From: an uncultured Blautia sp.
Lineage (GTDB): Bacteria > Bacillota > Clostridia > Lachnospirales > Lachnospiraceae
NCBI GenBank assembly: GCA_934402155.1
Contig: CAKRTP010000090.1
Location: 1-7,399 of the forward strand
Length of the DNA stretch: 7,399 nt
Direction: 5' to 3'
Shown here piece after piece: positions 5,828-7,399 of the stretch (positions are counted from its first letter, which is position 1; each line of letters starts with the position of its first letter). The notes beneath the pieces are model-generated. The model was not told the DNA's origin and made no database searches. It was given only the letters and a program-made list of their open reading frames with translations. Position numbers and translations under genes: made by a program.

Positions 5828-5867
5828 GCAATAATTATTGTTTATTAGAAAAAAGAGGTAATTATTA

Positions 5868-6686
5868 ATGATAAAAATTAATAAAGAGGTTTTCAAGCCA
5901 GAATATTTTCCGGACGGAACAATGAAATTAAACATGTGTAATACAGATAATATAGTAGATATAAGCTGGTTTTATGATTCAGAAAGTGAACTTATTCAAT
6001 TATATTATATTGTTAGTCATGTTTTTGATCAGGATCCTGAAGCATATATCAGTTTATTTATGCCATATGTGCCAAATGCACGATTTGATAGAGTAAAAAA
6101 TGAAAAAGAAATATTTACTCTGAAGCATTTTTCTGAATTTATTAATAATCTTGGGTTTAATGAAGTAACAGTGTTTGACCCTCATTCATATGTATCTGAG
6201 GCGCTAATTAATAGGCTTTGTATTCAAAATCCGTTAATTTTCATTCATAAATCTATTAATAGGATTACAAAAACACCGGAAGAATTACTTTTGTTCTTCC
6301 CGGATGAAGGAAGCGTGAAAAGATATGAAGATGTAATTAAAACATATCCAAATTCTCCGTATGCGTTTGGTATAAAGAATCGAGATTGGACTACCGGGCA
6401 GATTAAAGGATTATCTGTAAATGGTCAAACAGATAAGATTAAAGATAGAGATGTACTTATCATTGATGATATATGTAGTAAAGGCGGCACGTTCTATCAT
6501 AGTGCATTAAAACTTAAAGAACTTGGAGCAAATAAAATTTATCTTTATATAAGTCATTGCGAGAATACAATTTATGAGGGTGAACTTCTGAAAAACAATG
6601 GACTGATTGAAAAGATTTATACAACAGATACGATTTTGACAAATCTGGAAAGTCCTAAGATTGAACTGGTTGGAAGGTTTAGATAA
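5868..6686 (+). CDS. prs: Ribose-phosphate pyrophosphokinase homologue (Prs-like; possible ADP-ribose pyrophosphate synthetase)
   Basis: Prs transfers pyrophosphate from ATP to ribose 5-phosphate to make PRPP. Visible signatures in this 272-residue protein are MPYVPNARFDR (65-75, the ATP-site YxxYARQDR-like block), FDPHS (103-107, metal-binding His region), FPDEGSVKRY (144-153, matching the PDxGxxKR block), the flexible-loop-like KNRDWTTGQIKG (170-181) and the PRPP-type loop DVLIIDDICSKGGTF (195-209). It is about 40 residues shorter than the usual bacterial enzyme of 310-320. Where cellular Prs has DTGGT in the ribose-phosphate loop, this one has SKGGT, and the QGFF that normally follows the metal His is absent. 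Prs-like phage proteins paired with NAMPT-like proteins include the NARP1 enzyme Adps, which acts on ADP-ribose, so substrate use is uncertain. AGAGGT (5854-5859) is the ribosome binding site. Confidence 0.88.
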   Translation: MIKINKEVFKPEYFPDGTMKLNMCNTDNIVDISWFYDSESELIQLYYIVSHVFDQDPEAYISLFMPYVPNARFDRVKNEKEIFTLKHFSEFINNLGFNEVTVFDPHSYVSEALINRLCIQNPLIFIHKSINRITKTPEELLLFFPDEGSVKRYEDVIKTYPNSPYAFGIKNRDWTTGQIKGLSVNGQTDKIKDRDVLIIDDICSKGGTFYHSALKLKELGANKIYLYISHCENTIYEGELLKNNGLIEKIYTTDTILTNLESPKIELVGRFR

Positions 6687-6695
6687 GGAGACATT

Positions 6696-7064
6696 ATGAA
6701 ACCAATTATTAGTCCTTGGCTGATTTATTTTGCAAGTAGAGTGGATTATTTAAAAATTTTTGCTGGTTGTATTTTAGCATGTTGCATGGTTGCAATATTA
6801 ACTGCATTTATCGCAGGTGACATAGAATATGGATCTGTATTAACTTATAAAAGTTTCATGCAGAAATGCTTAATAGCTTCTATTGTTAGTGCAGTGGTTT
6901 TAGTTATTACTCCAAGTGAAAAAACAATATATACAATGGCAGCAGTAAATGAAATTACACCAAATAATATTCAAGCAGTTGGTAAAACTGGTAAAGATAT
7001 AGTTGATTATATTACAGATCAGATTAACAAAGTTGTAAATAAAGATGACGAAAAGGAGAAGTAG
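6696..7064 (+). CDS. Small two-helix membrane protein, 122 residues
   Basis: AAGGAG (6685-6690) overlaps the stop of the Prs-like gene and lies 5 bases before ATG 6696, so the two are tightly coupled. The product begins with an amphipathic segment (about 5-17, ISPWLIYFASRVD). A transmembrane helix follows at about 18-40 (IFAGCILACCMVAILTAFIA) and a second at about 57-73 (KCLIASIVSAVVLVITPS). Next comes a conserved-looking polar block, PSEKTIYTMAAVNEITPNNI (73-92), then an amphipathic helix (about 95-115) and a Lys/Asp/Glu tail. Both ends are predicted to be on the same side of the membrane. I believe this general design (two helices, then a TPSEKTIYTM-like block) recurs in small phage proteins, but I cannot name a family. 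Its place between the Prs-like and NAMPT-like genes is notable, with no transporter signature such as PnuC visible. Confidence 0.78.
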   Translation: MKPIISPWLIYFASRVDYLKIFAGCILACCMVAILTAFIAGDIEYGSVLTYKSFMQKCLIASIVSAVVLVITPSEKTIYTMAAVNEITPNNIQAVGKTGKDIVDYITDQINKVVNKDDEKEK

Positions 7065-7067
7065 AAT

Positions 7068-7399
7068 ATGTACGATACATTAGCGATTTTATTATGCGAC
7101 ACTTATAAAACATGCCATAACCGAATGTTTCCTAATAAACTTACAAAATTAGTATCTTATTGGACTCCAAGAAGATCAATGTTGAATTATCATGATCATA
7201 TGGTATTTTTCGGGCTACAAGCATTCATTAAGAAATTTTTAATTGAGGATTTTAATAAAAATTTCTTTGATTTACCAGAGAGTACAATAAGATATGAATA
7301 TTCTTACACAATGAATACGCAGTTAAAGCCAGATGATTATGATATTGAACCTGTCATTAAATTACATAAATTAGGTTTTCTGCCTATTCAGATCCGTGC
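7068..7399 (+). CDS. nadV: Nicotinamide phosphoribosyltransferase homologue (NAMPT/NadV-like), 3'-truncated
   Basis: The frame opens at ATG 7068, with AAGGAG (7053-7058) 9 bases upstream, and stays open to the window end: 110 whole codons. The visible part aligns by eye with the N-terminal domain of NAMPT. ILLCDTYKTCHNRMFP (7-22) corresponds to the LLATDSYKVTHYKQYP block of human NAMPT, keeping the Asp (D11) and Tyr (Y13) that line the nicotinamide pocket. LVSYWTPRRS (28-37) matches VYSYFECRE. VFFGLQAFIKKFL (46-58) matches the VFYGLQYILNKYL block. LGFLPIQIR (102-110) matches the GHLPIEIKAVPEG region. NAMPT makes NMN from nicotinamide and PRPP; the NARP1 relative (Namat) instead uses ADP-ribose pyrophosphate to make NAD+ directly. 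The catalytic His and PRPP-binding residues lie beyond the window, so activity and substrate cannot be judged. Confidence 0.88.
   Translation, partial: MYDTLAILLCDTYKTCHNRMFPNKLTKLVSYWTPRRSMLNYHDHMVFFGLQAFIKKFLIEDFNKNFFDLPESTIRYEYSYTMNTQLKPDDYDIEPVIKLHKLGFLPIQIR

Noticed and set aside
5829..5840. CAATAATTATTG palindrome in the gap before the Prs-like gene
   Set aside because: Only 12 bases, nearly all A/T, no spacer or partner copy seen; likely chance in AT-rich DNA.

Overview
The window is a dense run of genes, all on the + strand. It is AT-rich, with strong purine-rich Shine-Dalgarno sites (AAGGAG, GAGG, AGGTGA), very short gaps, and several stop/start overlaps (TAATG at 777, 3394 and 4929; ATGA at 4192). 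Many small unknown proteins are mixed with metabolic enzymes. There is no visible ribosomal, tRNA or insertion-sequence feature and no convincing internal terminator. This is the texture of a large tailed-phage genome, or phage-derived accessory DNA, of a low-GC Firmicute (a Clostridia-type host seems most likely). That assignment is inferred: no structural phage gene lies inside the window.

Left part (1-1727): the 3' end of a coiled-coil protein, a 53-residue single-pass membrane microprotein, and a membrane-anchored SPFH/prohibitin-family protein. They look like one co-translated set acting at the membrane. A perfect 13-bp hairpin (1736-1768) separates them from the next gene and ends one base before its ribosome binding site.

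Middle part (1780-4929): an unrecognised 133-residue protein, a zinc-ribbon protein with a second Cys cluster, a class I SAM-dependent methyltransferase, a two-part protein (SH3/KOW-like start plus a second domain that has its own internal ribosome binding site), a 52-residue two-helix membrane protein too short for routine calling, and a calcineurin-like metallophosphoesterase with all five metal-binding blocks.

Right part (4929-7399): an NAD-metabolism module. It holds a nicotinamidase-type cysteine hydrolase with an intact Asp-Lys-Cys triad, an 80-residue unknown, a shortened ribose-phosphate pyrophosphokinase (Prs) homologue with an altered ribose-phosphate loop, a small two-helix membrane protein, and the start of a nicotinamide phosphoribosyltransferase (NAMPT) homologue cut by the window end. 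Prs-like plus NAMPT-like pairs in phages are known either as NAD salvage (PRPP plus nicotinamide gives NMN) or as the NARP1 pathway, where the Prs-like enzyme makes ADP-ribose pyrophosphate and the NAMPT-like enzyme joins it to nicotinamide to rebuild NAD+ after NAD-depleting defences. The gene pair and the unusual loop make this the most interesting part of the window. The added nicotinamidase competes on paper for the same nicotinamide and needs explaining.
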